Notes under the pieces: generated by a model | What the model saw: the letters and a program-made list of their open reading frames with translations, nothing else | What the model was told of the DNA's origin: nothing | The model's database searches: none | Assembly (NCBI RefSeq): GCF_000067205.1 | Contig: NC_010170.1 | Coordinates: 4,464,001-4,528,000 of the forward strand | DNA length: 64,000 nucleotides | Origin: Bordetella petrii | GTDB lineage: Bacteria; Pseudomonadota; Gammaproteobacteria; Burkholderiales; Burkholderiaceae_B | Direction of reading: 5' to 3' | Shown here: one piece after another, positions 45,131-54,451 of the stretch | Layout: the number at the start of each line of letters is the position of its first letter | Numbering within the stretch: the stretch's first letter is position 1 | Program-made: the position numbers and the translations under genes

Positions 45131-47769
45131 AAATGAACAGCCCCGTCCAACCCGACACCGAAGCCCAGCGGCTTGCCGATTTGAACGCGCGTGAGAGCTG
45201 GATAAACACCAAGGAAAGCGAAATCGCCAGCCGTGAAACCGCCGTGGCTACACGTGAAAGGGATGCGACTGCAGAGCGTCAAGTCATCGAGCAAGACAAG
45301 GCCAAGCTGGCGCAGCGCGAGCAGGCCGTCACGCAGGCTGAGCAAAAGTGTGATGCAGGTTTTGCCGATGAACGAGCCGCGCTGAATGATGAGCTGCGTG
45401 AAAAGCGCGCCCAGGGCGAAAGAGCAATTGCCGAGATGCGAGAGAAAAACCTTTCAGCGTTGGAGGTTGAAATTTCCGAGCTGAAAGCAAAGCGACTGGG
45501 TGCGGTTGCCCATGCCGAAAACGCCGAACGGGAGCGCATTCGGACAGAAATCGCCCAAGAGCGCGATGCATGGACAAAACAACAGGGTGACGCTCGAAAG
45601 CAGTTGAATGCAGAGCGCACGGAATTTGAGAAACAAAAAGGCGCACTCTCCGCCTTGCAAAGCGAAGTCGAAGGAAGACAGGCAGAGCTTGAGACTTCAG
45701 AGCGGACACTCGAACGCAAAGAACAACGGCTGGAACAGCAGAACCAGAGGCGCAGCGAGCAACTGGACGATGAGGTTGAGAGGCGTGTTGAGGATCGCCG
45801 AAAATCGCTAGAGGCTGCTCTGCAATCTGCCAAAGAGGAAAACATTCGACTGCGCGAGGCGTTTAAAACTCAAGACGAACTTCTCGGCGCGTTCGAACAG
45901 TTAAAGTTGCAACTTGGTGGCAAAGACCCTGCTGAAATTCTGCGTGCGCTGAACAGCCAGGCCGACGAACTCAAACGCCTACGAGAGGAGCTTGCTACCC
46001 GACCTACTGAGGAAATGCGCGAGCGGTATCAAGCCCTTGAATCAGAAGCCAAAAATCAGAAAACACGGGCAGACCAGTTAGAACGGCAACTTTCCACCAA
46101 TGAGGCTGCGGTCGCTGAAATTGGCGAGCTGCGCCGTCAAGGCTCGGAGCTCAACGCCGAAAACAAATCTCTGGCGCAAAGGGCATCCATCTTCGAGGGA
46201 GCAGCCAACGAAGCGCAAGCCGAACTCAAGCGTTTGCGTGCAGCTTATGAGCGCCCTGCTGAAGTTACCGCTCGCTACAAAGAAATTGAGATGCCGCACA
46301 TCAGTGTGGATAAGGTCAAGCAGCCGGTGCAGCACGAGATCGATGAGCTAACTTGGCTCACTGGGATTGGTAATGCTTGCGATACATACGGACTACATTT
46401 CAATCCACGTATTTTGAAAGCTTTTCATACAGCTCTCAAAACAGCGGAATGGTCGCCGCTCACTGTCCTGGCAGGGGTTTCCGGAACCGGAAAATCCGAA
46501 CTGCCGCGCCTCTACTCGCACTTTGGCGGAATTTATTTCGAGCCGCTGTCTGTCCAGCCTAATTGGGATTCGCAGGAATCCATGCTGGGCTTTTTCAATT
46601 CCATAGACAATAAATTCGATGCACAGCCGGTGCTGCGTTTTCTCGCGCAAAGTCAGATATCAGGCCGCGAACAATATGAACAGCGCATTAGACGTTGGCA
46701 GAGTATGTCGCCAGATCAGCAAATAGCACTTGACCCTGAGAAGGACAAAGAGCTGATTGAAGCGTTGAAACAAGCAGATTATCCAGGATTGCAGGACGCA
46801 GTGTGTCTTGTTCTGCTTGATGAGATGAATCTGGCACACCCTGAGCTTTATTTTGCAGAGTTTTTGAGCAAGCTAGAACTGCGGCGTGGCAGAAAGGGTG
46901 ATGATGTTCCGTTCATACCGGTGAAAATTGGCGCCGGCATGGAACCCTATAAGCTCCCCCTCGGTCGTAATGTACTCTGGACAGGGACGATGAACCAGGA
47001 CGAAACCACCAAGTCCCTTTCGGACAAGGTGCTTGACCGTTCCATCATCATCAACTTTCCGCGCCCGACGGAACTCAAACGCCGCCTGAAGCTTGCTCCA
47101 CTTGATGACAAAAATCGAGGCCCGGCGCTACACAAAACGTCGTGGCAGAGTTGGCTAGCACAGGGCAGCAACTTCTCCGACGATCAAGTCAGCCCGTTCA
47201 AAAAATTCATTGAAGCAATCAATGCTTCTTTAGCGGTTACAGGCCGTGCCCTCGGTCACCGCGTTTGGCAATCCATTGAATACTACATGGCCAATTACCC
47301 GGATGTCCGTGCTGCACGCGATAAAGATGCGCTTGCCAGAGCTATGCATGTCGCCTTCGAGGATCAACTCGTGCAGAAGGTCATGCCCAAATTGCGGGGT
47401 ATTGATACACGCGGCAAGAGCAAGACAGAGTGCCTGGACAGGATTCGTGGACAACTCGTTACAGGAATCGGCAGTAACTCATTCAATCTGACAGAGGATT
47501 TCGACCTTGCCTGTGATCTTGGCTATGGTCAGTTTATTTGGCAGTCGGCAAATTACCTAAACGTCGGTGACACGGAAACCAATGATAGATCCACGGCCAG
47601 TCGAGACTCGGACAATGCTGAATTGCCACACTCCCTTTTTATGAAAGATGAACCAGATTCAGACAAGCGTCATAAAATGTGGAACTTAAAGACACCAGAG
47701 CAACGAGATGAGCTGCGCGTGAAACTTGAAGAAAATGCCAGAGCAGGAAGGATTCACGCCAAGCAATGA
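45127..47769 (+). CDS. McrB-like AAA+ ATPase with long N-terminal coiled coil
   Basis: The 880-residue protein has a coiled coil of about 380 residues (for example REQAVTQAEQKCDAGFADER), then a McrB/MoxR-type AAA+ domain: Walker A VLAGVSGTGKSELPRLYSHF at about 446, the YFEPLSVQPNWDSQESMLGF segment, Walker B VLLDEMNLAHPELYFAEFLS at about 560, and sensor 1 VLWTGTMNQDETTKSLSDKV at about 617. McrB-type proteins form rings, usually with a McrC-like partner. The next gene overlaps it by 4 bp and is DUF2357-like, as expected for such a pair. The coiled coil may be a target-sensing arm. Confidence 0.9.
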   Translation: MKMNSPVQPDTEAQRLADLNARESWINTKESEIASRETAVATRERDATAERQVIEQDKAKLAQREQAVTQAEQKCDAGFADERAALNDELREKRAQGERAIAEMREKNLSALEVEISELKAKRLGAVAHAENAERERIRTEIAQERDAWTKQQGDARKQLNAERTEFEKQKGALSALQSEVEGRQAELETSERTLERKEQRLEQQNQRRSEQLDDEVERRVEDRRKSLEAALQSAKEENIRLREAFKTQDELLGAFEQLKLQLGGKDPAEILRALNSQADELKRLREELATRPTEEMRERYQALESEAKNQKTRADQLERQLSTNEAAVAEIGELRRQGSELNAENKSLAQRASIFEGAANEAQAELKRLRAAYERPAEVTARYKEIEMPHISVDKVKQPVQHEIDELTWLTGIGNACDTYGLHFNPRILKAFHTALKTAEWSPLTVLAGVSGTGKSELPRLYSHFGGIYFEPLSVQPNWDSQESMLGFFNSIDNKFDAQPVLRFLAQSQISGREQYEQRIRRWQSMSPDQQIALDPEKDKELIEALKQADYPGLQDAVCLVLLDEMNLAHPELYFAEFLSKLELRRGRKGDDVPFIPVKIGAGMEPYKLPLGRNVLWTGTMNQDETTKSLSDKVLDRSIIINFPRPTELKRRLKLAPLDDKNRGPALHKTSWQSWLAQGSNFSDDQVSPFKKFIEAINASLAVTGRALGHRVWQSIEYYMANYPDVRAARDKDALARAMHVAFEDQLVQKVMPKLRGIDTRGKSKTECLDRIRGQLVTGIGSNSFNLTEDFDLACDLGYGQFIWQSANYLNVGDTETNDRSTASRDSDNAELPHSLFMKDEPDSDKRHKMWNLKTPEQRDELRVKLEENARAGRIHAKQ

Positions 47770-50700
47770 GTATTACTCTGGAAAAAATCTATACCGACTT
47801 CCGTGCCAAAGAAAAACTTGCCAAAAAACTGCTTGAGCAAATGAATTGGTTTGGTTCAATCACGGATTTCGATCCTAAGACCGGCGCGGCTCTGCCGAAA
47901 TCCTTGTCAGGGTTCCTCGCCAAAGTCGCACAGCCAGAAGCGAGTGAGATAACCCGTGACCGCCTTTGGCGCATAACGGAACACTGCCGCGCTTCTGTCG
48001 AGCGATTATTTCATTCTCTCAACGAAAGTCCTCGCTGCGAACACGCTCTACTGCCTGTTCATGCTGTGCGTGAACTGGATGCCAACAGTTTTATTAAGCT
48101 GAGTAATCGTCCGGGTCGTACCATTCGGGAAAAACTGGCAGGTAACCCCTACATACAGGCTGTGCGTCGTTTTCAATCCGTCGACCTGCCGGAAAATCGC
48201 TTGCTGAAAGCCTTTGCCATTCGCCTTGCGGAAATGCTTGATTTACGCGGTGATTGTCTCGGTCAAGAGGATGAGCTTCTATCAAAAATCTACTTATGGT
48301 TGCGTTCTGATGAGGCGCAAGCCATCGGCAATTGGGAAAATCTGCCACCTAACAACACGCTACTAGCACACCGAGATTACCGTCACGTGTGGGATGCATG
48401 GCGCTGGCTGCAAACCCTCGATGAGGACATCACCAGCGACCTTTCTCAACTGGATGTCCGCGAGAAAACCATGCGCCTTTGGCAGCAATGCGCGCAAATG
48501 TGGCTTGATGGAAAGCATCTTTTTGCTGAGATACCGTTACTATTCGATTATGAAAAGTTTGAGATTCTTCCGTGGACTTCCAAGCCACCTTTGTTCAAGG
48601 AAGTGAAGTACAAGATGCCCCGGCATTTGCGACAAAGCGCGAGTGCCGAACCAATTTGTGTTGATATCACAGCCCTGCATCCCCGCTATGCCAGTGGTGA
48701 CGGAAAAGGAGCGCAGTCGCTGGCGGCCCCCTTTCTTTGGCAGAGGTGGCAGCGCGAAAATGAAACCGTTGACATCGAACTCTTTGGTTCCGATGCCGTT
48801 TGGCTGAATCCCGATGCGACCACCATTTCTGCGCCAGATCTGTTTTTCGCCAAAGACAACGCCACTGAGCTTTTTGACCCCGCCGCCCGCGCGTTCACTA
48901 CTCGGCTACGCGAAGAGTTCAAGAACGATACACTCATCTGGCTTGCGCCTGACTTTCTCAACGATTTCGAGCTTGAAGTCATCCGTCGCAACCTCAACGC
49001 GCGTTTCCCGAATGCCGAGCCGTTGCCGCGAAGTGTGGCGGCCGTGTTCGCTCAAGCTGACCCGGCCAAAATCACGGGCGAGGGTTACGCCATCATCGTC
49101 GTTGATTCCATTGGCGGCAAGACGACCGCCACCAAGCTCATCGCCAAGCGCGACAAAGACCTGGCGAAACGTCTTCCCATCACCAAAGGCTTTTATTGGG
49201 AGCGTTGCCCGCCGGTTGTTATCCCTGGCGAGGAAGCAGAAAGGCTAGGTGGCAGCGGCTACGACATCATCACGCTGGATGCCAACGGGCGGTGGCACGA
49301 TGCGATCCGCCCGGCAAAGCCCCCATTCATTGAGGCAGCACACCTGAAGCGTATTCCAAACATCGGGAATTTCGCGTTCTGCATCAATTTGATGGAAAGC
49401 CCCGTTATGGGCGGAATCCATCTACATGCTTTACAACAACAGGTGGCTGATATTCCACTTTGGCGCGACCAGATTCCTGAGCTTTCAGTCAAAGTGATGA
49501 AGGATGGACATCAGCAACGATTCCACCTGGTTTTGCGCGGAACGACAGTCAAACCCATTCGGGGTAAACCCGTCACCATCCCGGTTGATGAATTCTTCAC
49601 ACTGCCCGCTGGCAGGCCGCATTACTCGTTTCCGCTCTATGTCGGCGATAAGGGTGACGACTTCGGTTTCTCTGCTCGTCTCGATTCACCCGCCTTCCCA
49701 TTGGAAAACAAGGTTGACTGCGAGTTGAACCTGACCTTTGAATACGGCGCGGATGATCCCTATAAACTCGTCTTCACACCGCGCGACAAATCTTTCCCAC
49801 CCATCCGCGCTACCTGGCGACGCACGGAAGAAATCACCGATGCCCCTGCGCCGGAATATCCGCAGCCAATGACTTGGGCGGAGTTGCAGCGGTTTCCGAA
49901 GCAAGACAGTAATAAAACCTCTGATCTGTTGGACTGGGTGGAAAGGGCAATTGAACAGCTTGACCGTGATTTTTACATCCGCCCCAAACAGAGGACGACT
50001 GGCACGGTAAACAGAAAGTGGCTGACCGACAAAATAGGCGGGCAGTTTACCTTTGCTACATGTAAATCCACCGATGAGTCTGTATTCATTCATCAGAACA
50101 GTTTTGTTCATGAACTGAGCTACGCCGACTTCACTGAGGGGGCAGAAATTTCATTCGAGCTTCAGGAGCGCGATGGGAAATTCTCTGGCTGGAAAGTGGC
50201 AGGGCCGAGATACAAAGATGAAGTGCGTCTGAAAAACTTTGACGAAGAATCAGCAAAAAATCTGGTTGCCAGTATACGCAAGAGACTTTACTTTCCTGTC
50301 ATTCAGGTTTGGCGCGATGGGCGCTCGACTGGAGACCGTGAATGTCCGAAAGGGTTTGCCGACGCAATGGAGGCCAGAGGAGAACACCTCGTTGCCCTGC
50401 TGAACGAGAGTGGCATTCCTGAGCAAGTAAAGAATGAAATTCGATTTCTAATGGCCTGTATGCACAAGGATGCGCCTGAAAATTGCGTTCAGTGGATAAC
50501 CGGGCAGGTTGAGGGTCAGAAAATTCGTGACCTGCGAGCCGTCGGCTTCGCGCTTGGTGATGTTTCGCAGCAATGGCAGAAAGATTTGCTATCCCAGCTC
50601 GTTGCGAATCCGTCAAATGACGCGCTCAGTATTTTGGCCTATGCCATCTGGCGAGAGCAGCAGTTTGTTGAGAAATTCAGCCTCGCCAACTTGCAGTCCA

Positions 50701-51101
50701 TTCTGAATGCTCTGAACATCATGCTCAACATCAAGCAATATCCGCCCCGGAAAGACGAGTGGACTGCTCGCAACTGGATTCGCGCCACGACAGAACCGCT
50801 TGAACTTCTGCTCGGCCTGCTTCGCACCCGTGCATCATCCACCCCCGAAATCAAGATTCTCCTTCAGCCGCATCAAAAAATCACCAAGGAATTGGCCAAG
50901 AAAATCGAGCGAGTGACAGAAATTGTCACACTGTCCAACATCAAGCTCTTCTCCCGTGTGAAAATCAACATCCAGAAACCCTCAGGCGACCGCACCCCCG
51001 ATCTGCTCTACGCGCTGCGCCTGTACCTCACTGGTGACGATGGTGCGAACGCTATTCACATATCTAGTGTTTCTGATGGAAATACTGATGAGACCATTTA
51101 A
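47766..51101 (+). CDS. Large DUF2357-like partner of the McrB-like ATPase
   Basis: The 1,111-residue protein has a DUF2357/McrC-N-like element, VDLPENRLLKAFAIRLAEML at about residues 139-158, where the ENR motif is typical of McrC-type partners. No PD-(D/E)xK nuclease motif was found. At about 438-460 GYAIIVVDSIGGKTTATKLI recalls a phosphate-binding loop of the actin/Hsp70 type, but the match is weak. The remainder is large and unassigned. It is the last gene of the operon; its stop is 30 bp from the convergent traI stop, with no obvious terminator. Confidence 0.75.
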   Translation: MSITLEKIYTDFRAKEKLAKKLLEQMNWFGSITDFDPKTGAALPKSLSGFLAKVAQPEASEITRDRLWRITEHCRASVERLFHSLNESPRCEHALLPVHAVRELDANSFIKLSNRPGRTIREKLAGNPYIQAVRRFQSVDLPENRLLKAFAIRLAEMLDLRGDCLGQEDELLSKIYLWLRSDEAQAIGNWENLPPNNTLLAHRDYRHVWDAWRWLQTLDEDITSDLSQLDVREKTMRLWQQCAQMWLDGKHLFAEIPLLFDYEKFEILPWTSKPPLFKEVKYKMPRHLRQSASAEPICVDITALHPRYASGDGKGAQSLAAPFLWQRWQRENETVDIELFGSDAVWLNPDATTISAPDLFFAKDNATELFDPAARAFTTRLREEFKNDTLIWLAPDFLNDFELEVIRRNLNARFPNAEPLPRSVAAVFAQADPAKITGEGYAIIVVDSIGGKTTATKLIAKRDKDLAKRLPITKGFYWERCPPVVIPGEEAERLGGSGYDIITLDANGRWHDAIRPAKPPFIEAAHLKRIPNIGNFAFCINLMESPVMGGIHLHALQQQVADIPLWRDQIPELSVKVMKDGHQQRFHLVLRGTTVKPIRGKPVTIPVDEFFTLPAGRPHYSFPLYVGDKGDDFGFSARLDSPAFPLENKVDCELNLTFEYGADDPYKLVFTPRDKSFPPIRATWRRTEEITDAPAPEYPQPMTWAELQRFPKQDSNKTSDLLDWVERAIEQLDRDFYIRPKQRTTGTVNRKWLTDKIGGQFTFATCKSTDESVFIHQNSFVHELSYADFTEGAEISFELQERDGKFSGWKVAGPRYKDEVRLKNFDEESAKNLVASIRKRLYFPVIQVWRDGRSTGDRECPKGFADAMEARGEHLVALLNESGIPEQVKNEIRFLMACMHKDAPENCVQWITGQVEGQKIRDLRAVGFALGDVSQQWQKDLLSQLVANPSNDALSILAYAIWREQQFVEKFSLANLQSILNALNIMLNIKQYPPRKDEWTARNWIRATTEPLELLLGLLRTRASSTPEIKILLQPHQKITKELAKKIERVTEIVTLSNIKLFSRVKINIQKPSGDRTPDLLYALRLYLTGDDGANAIHISSVSDGNTDETI

Positions 51102-51131
51102 TTTTGATAGATGATTTTCATATCTTGATCT

Positions 51132-52985
51132 TCATAGGCCGGGAAATTTCATTGAAAATAGATATGGGTTATTTGGAGGCGTAAATTCGAAAACCATTTC
51201 TGGTTTGATAAGTAAATAGCCATGTAGCTTCCTCGATTTTCTGGCGCCTGTGACTTCGCAAGTCCAGATGTTCAGGCCACTTGGTTGCTTGCGATGCAAT
51301 TGCAGTCGCTCGAAGCGCTTCTGCACCCACTGCCAATCCTGCAGGTTCTCCTGTTTGGCCAGTTTGCCTACCTGCGGGTGTTCCTGCGCATAGCGCTGGA
51401 ACACGCCAGGGCTGACCAGGTAGGCGGTGTCGCTCACGGTATGCACCAGCGCTTTCGCATCGTTGATGATGAGCCGCCGCGTGGCGATGCCATGTTTCAG
51501 CCACGCCATGAAGTGCTCGCCGGATGGCTGTGTCGTCGAGGACGTGAAGGCCGGTGACGAAGGCGCAGCGGCGGCCAAGGGCGGCTGGGTCGCATCGGGG
51601 AGAGCTGCGGGTACTTCGTCCGGGGCGGTTTCCACATCCTCGGTGGTTGACGAATCCCCCATTCCCACCATCGCCAGCATGTCCGCCATGACGTCGGGGC
51701 TGGCCTGGGCCTTGGGTGGAGAGGCCGAGACGATGCCACTACCTTCCGCTGGCGGAGCGTTTTGGTTCTCGGAGGCGGACGCTGCGCCGTCCGCAGAAAG
51801 CGTGGCCGCTGCCTCGGCAGCTTCGCCCGCCAGTGCCGCGTCGGTCGTCACCGTCCCGGCAAAGGGCGCTGGTCGCTCACCAGATTCCCAGATCAGCGCG
51901 GGTGCCAGCCGTAGCAACGTAAACAAGTGGGTCCAGCCGGTGGAACTGGTCACGGTAGCGCGCCAGATCGCTTTGCCGTCCGGCGTGGGCTGCAACATGC
52001 CGTGATCCTGCAGCACGTTGAACACGGCGGTGTTGTTTGCCGGGATACCGTCAACGCCCTGCGACAGCAGGTGCGCGCGCAGCTTGTCGGAAACTGTCTT
52101 GCTCACCAGCCAAAGCGCGCCATCGGTGAGCCAGCCATCGGAGGCTTCGGGCTGGTTCAGCTTCAGCTCCTCCTTGAGCAGGTAACGCAGCCCTTCCAGC
52201 AGCTTGCGTTGCAGCGCGTGCTTGGGCGCGGCCATGGCGCGTGTGGGGTCGCCGCCCAGTTCCTGGGCCACGGAAGCACGGTCGGCCTGCACCACCAATT
52301 CGCCCAGCACGCCAGCGTGCTCGTACTGCCCGGCCAGGACGTAGAGCAGCGGTGCCCACAGCGACGGATAGCAGCTGAGCCAATCCAGGACTTCACGGTC
52401 AAGCAGTTGCCGGTAGAGCAAGCCTGTCGCGGCGCTGTGGAGCCGGTACTCGCGATCGTCACGGTAGCGGAAGCGGTATGGTTGACGCAGCGGGCCGTGC
52501 CACGGATGCCAGGTATTGCCGTCGGCTAGCTCGACGTGCAGATCGACAGCGATCTTGCCGACGTCGTGCAGTAGCGCGGCATAGGCAACTGCAGCGGTCC
52601 AGGCTTCCTCCTGCGCCGCTTGGTCCTCAGGACTGGCGCCAATGGGCAGCAGATGGGACTGCCGCAGCTTCAGGCTGTAGGCGACGATTTCGAGACCGTG
52701 GTCGAGCATGCCTCCCGGGTAGGCATGGTGATGCGCCTCGGAGGCCGGGAAGGCCTGGACCAGCTCGGCGTAGCGTTCCAGGGGCGTGCGGTACAGGGTG
52801 GCGAATTGCCTGCGCGAGAGCGAGGTTCGCTGCCAGATGTGTTCCAGCAGCTTCTGCCGGCGCGGTGTCGCCAGCAGCGATGCGGCCGATTCCGGTTGCA
52901 GCAGCCCTTTCGGGAGATCGGTGACGGGTGCTGGCGACGGAGCGGCAGCGACCGGAGGCCGTTTCCGCTGGAACAGAGAGAGCAT
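51132..52985 (-). CDS. traI: MOBH-type conjugative relaxase
   Basis: The relaxase nicks the transfer origin and leads the strand into the recipient. The 617-residue protein contains the MOBH signature: HHHAYPGGMLDHGLE at about 86-100 (HHH motif), and the HD motif AYAALLHDVGKIAVDLHVEL at about 134-153. A proline/alanine-rich linker (about 370-480) precedes a C-terminal TraI_2_C domain. The ATG at 52985 (MLSLFQRKRP) was chosen over the longer frame starting at 53054, which reads through a basic non-conserved leader. This is the PFGI-1-class ICE relaxase. Confidence 0.92.
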   Translation of the reverse strand: MLSLFQRKRPPVAAAPSPAPVTDLPKGLLQPESAASLLATPRRQKLLEHIWQRTSLSRRQFATLYRTPLERYAELVQAFPASEAHHHAYPGGMLDHGLEIVAYSLKLRQSHLLPIGASPEDQAAQEEAWTAAVAYAALLHDVGKIAVDLHVELADGNTWHPWHGPLRQPYRFRYRDDREYRLHSAATGLLYRQLLDREVLDWLSCYPSLWAPLLYVLAGQYEHAGVLGELVVQADRASVAQELGGDPTRAMAAPKHALQRKLLEGLRYLLKEELKLNQPEASDGWLTDGALWLVSKTVSDKLRAHLLSQGVDGIPANNTAVFNVLQDHGMLQPTPDGKAIWRATVTSSTGWTHLFTLLRLAPALIWESGERPAPFAGTVTTDAALAGEAAEAAATLSADGAASASENQNAPPAEGSGIVSASPPKAQASPDVMADMLAMVGMGDSSTTEDVETAPDEVPAALPDATQPPLAAAAPSSPAFTSSTTQPSGEHFMAWLKHGIATRRLIINDAKALVHTVSDTAYLVSPGVFQRYAQEHPQVGKLAKQENLQDWQWVQKRFERLQLHRKQPSGLNIWTCEVTGARKSRKLHGYLLIKPEMVFEFTPPNNPYLFSMKFPGL

Positions 52986-53226
52986 GTGGGTGTCCTGGTG
53001 GCGGGCAAGCGGGCGGCCTTTTCGCCTTTTCGGGTAGGGCCTTTCCCCTTGCACCCCATTCCCTTGCCATTTCGGCCCTTTACAGCCTTTGGGTATAGGG
53101 CGACGGGTGCCGGCCGTCCACCTCCAATACGAGTTGCGGCAGGCCGGATTGATGCAGGAAGGCTGGCTGTTTACGCCTTACGATGGACCGATTCTTGGAC
53201 TCGGGAGAACGCCGTGAGACCTCAGA

Positions 53227-53252
53227 TTGACAAAGTAAGGAAATTTCCTTAC
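53227..53252 (+). promoter_or_regulatory. Promoter-operator of the prlF-yhaV pair
   Basis: A consensus -35 box TTGACA (53227-53232) is followed at once by a perfect 18-bp palindrome, GTAAGGAAATTTCCTTAC (53235-53252), 30 bp upstream of the antitoxin start. Autoregulation by the PrlF-YhaV complex binding a palindrome in its promoter is the family rule. Confidence 0.7.
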
Positions 53253-53282
53253 CGTGCGGGTATCGCAATCAGGAGAGCCACC

Positions 53283-53600
53283 ATGCCTGCCATTCACGAA
53301 GTTGCCACGCTGACCTCCAAAGGTCAGATCACGCTGCCCAAGTCCATCCGGCAGGCGCTGGGGGTGGATACGGGCGGCAAAGTTGCGTTCGACCTGCGCG
53401 GCGGCGAAGTCGTCGTGACCCGCGCTGATGCCGAGCACGAGGACCCTGCCATTGCCGCGTTTCTGACCCTGCTGGCCCGCGACATTGAAGCGGGCCGAAA
53501 TGTGCGTGGCCTGCCCGAGGATCTGGCTCGCACCATGCTGGAGCACGCTGGGCACAAGGTGGACCTGGGCGATGATTTCGATGAGGACGTGGAGATCTGA
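53283..53600 (+). CDS. prlF: PrlF-type antitoxin (AbrB/SpoVT fold)
   Basis: The 105-residue protein begins with the AbrB-type swapped-hairpin motif: VATLTSKGQITLPKSIRQAL, then GGKVAFDLRGGEVVVTRAD. The acidic C-terminus (LDLGDDFDEDVEI-like) would wrap the toxin. PrlF neutralises YhaV and represses the operon. Its stop overlaps the yhaV start (TGATG). The ATG at 53283 fits the family N-terminus and lies 30 bp after the palindromic operator. Confidence 0.92.
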   Translation: MPAIHEVATLTSKGQITLPKSIRQALGVDTGGKVAFDLRGGEVVVTRADAEHEDPAIAAFLTLLARDIEAGRNVRGLPEDLARTMLEHAGHKVDLGDDFDEDVEI

Positions 53601-54058
53601 TGCAACAGCATGGCTGGTCACTGCTGTTCCACGACAACCTGATCGAGCAGATGATGAAGCTGCGCGCGGCCGTGCTGCGCGCCCAAGAGAACGACCCGGA
53701 AGGGTTCGGATCGAACGCCAACGTCAAGTTCTTCCGGGCCTTGGTCCAGTTGATGCAAGACGTGGTGCCGAGTGATCCGGCGCGCGACGAATACCGCCAG
53801 GGCAACACCATGGGATCGGCCTATCGCCACTGGCGGCGGGCCAAGCTCGGAAGGCGATACCGACTGTTCTTCCGCTACGACTCGAAGGCCAAAGTCATCG
53901 TGTACGCCTGGGTCAACGATGAGCAGACTCTGCGGTCTTCGGGAAGCAAATCAGACCCGTATGCCGTGTTCGAGAAGATGCTCGGGCGCGGGAACCCGCC
54001 GGACGAATGGAGCGCATTGGTACAGGCAAGCAAGCAGGATTGGAGCAAACTGGAGTAG
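53600..54058 (+). CDS. yhaV: YhaV-type mRNA interferase toxin
   Basis: The 152-residue protein matches YhaV toxins: GWSLLFHDNLIEQMMKLRAA near the start, then GNTMGSAYRHWRRAKLGRRY with R-L-F-F-R-Y, and IVYAWVNDEQTLRSSGSKSD near residue 105. YhaV is a RelE-like ribonuclease. The pair sits between traI and DUF3742, on the strand opposite the transfer genes, and likely stabilises the ICE. Confidence 0.93.
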   Translation: MQQHGWSLLFHDNLIEQMMKLRAAVLRAQENDPEGFGSNANVKFFRALVQLMQDVVPSDPARDEYRQGNTMGSAYRHWRRAKLGRRYRLFFRYDSKAKVIVYAWVNDEQTLRSSGSKSDPYAVFEKMLGRGNPPDEWSALVQASKQDWSKLE

Positions 54059-54085
54059 CGATTTCACATGTAGCAGGTGACGACC

Positions 54086-54445
54086 ATGAGCACGACGACC
54101 CGCATCAGCACCGCAGAACGCCTCGGCCGCAGCTTTGGCCGTGGGTGGCGCGCCTATGCGCGTGGCGAACGGCGGGCGTCGAACTGGTTGGTATCCAAGG
54201 GCGTGCCGATGGCAGGTGCCACCGTGCTGCTGTGGACGGTCAAGCTGGTTGTGCTGGGATTGCTGTTCTATGCAGTCTTCTGGATGGCGCTGCTACTGGT
54301 GTTCGTCATGGTGGTTGCCTGGATGGCGCGCAATGCCGACTTGAACGATGAACTGCCCGAACCAGAATGGCGAAACGGGCCTGCCGGATTCGGCCTGTAC
54401 ACCTACGATGGTTTTCGCATTGACCCTCATGTCCAGGACGATTAG
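54086..54445 (+). CDS. DUF3742-family ICE membrane protein
   Basis: The 119-residue protein has a basic N-terminus (ERLGRSFGRGWRAYARGERR) and one or two membrane segments at about residues 45-85 (LLWTVKLVVLGLLFYAVFWM). DUF3742 proteins sit beside traG/traI in this ICE family; their role is not known. The ATG at 54086 has AGGTGA upstream; a GTG at 54077 is an alternative. It converges with traG, with a 6-bp gap. Confidence 0.88.
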   Translation: MSTTTRISTAERLGRSFGRGWRAYARGERRASNWLVSKGVPMAGATVLLWTVKLVVLGLLFYAVFWMALLLVFVMVVAWMARNADLNDELPEPEWRNGPAGFGLYTYDGFRIDPHVQDD

Positions 54446-54451
54446 CTGTGC

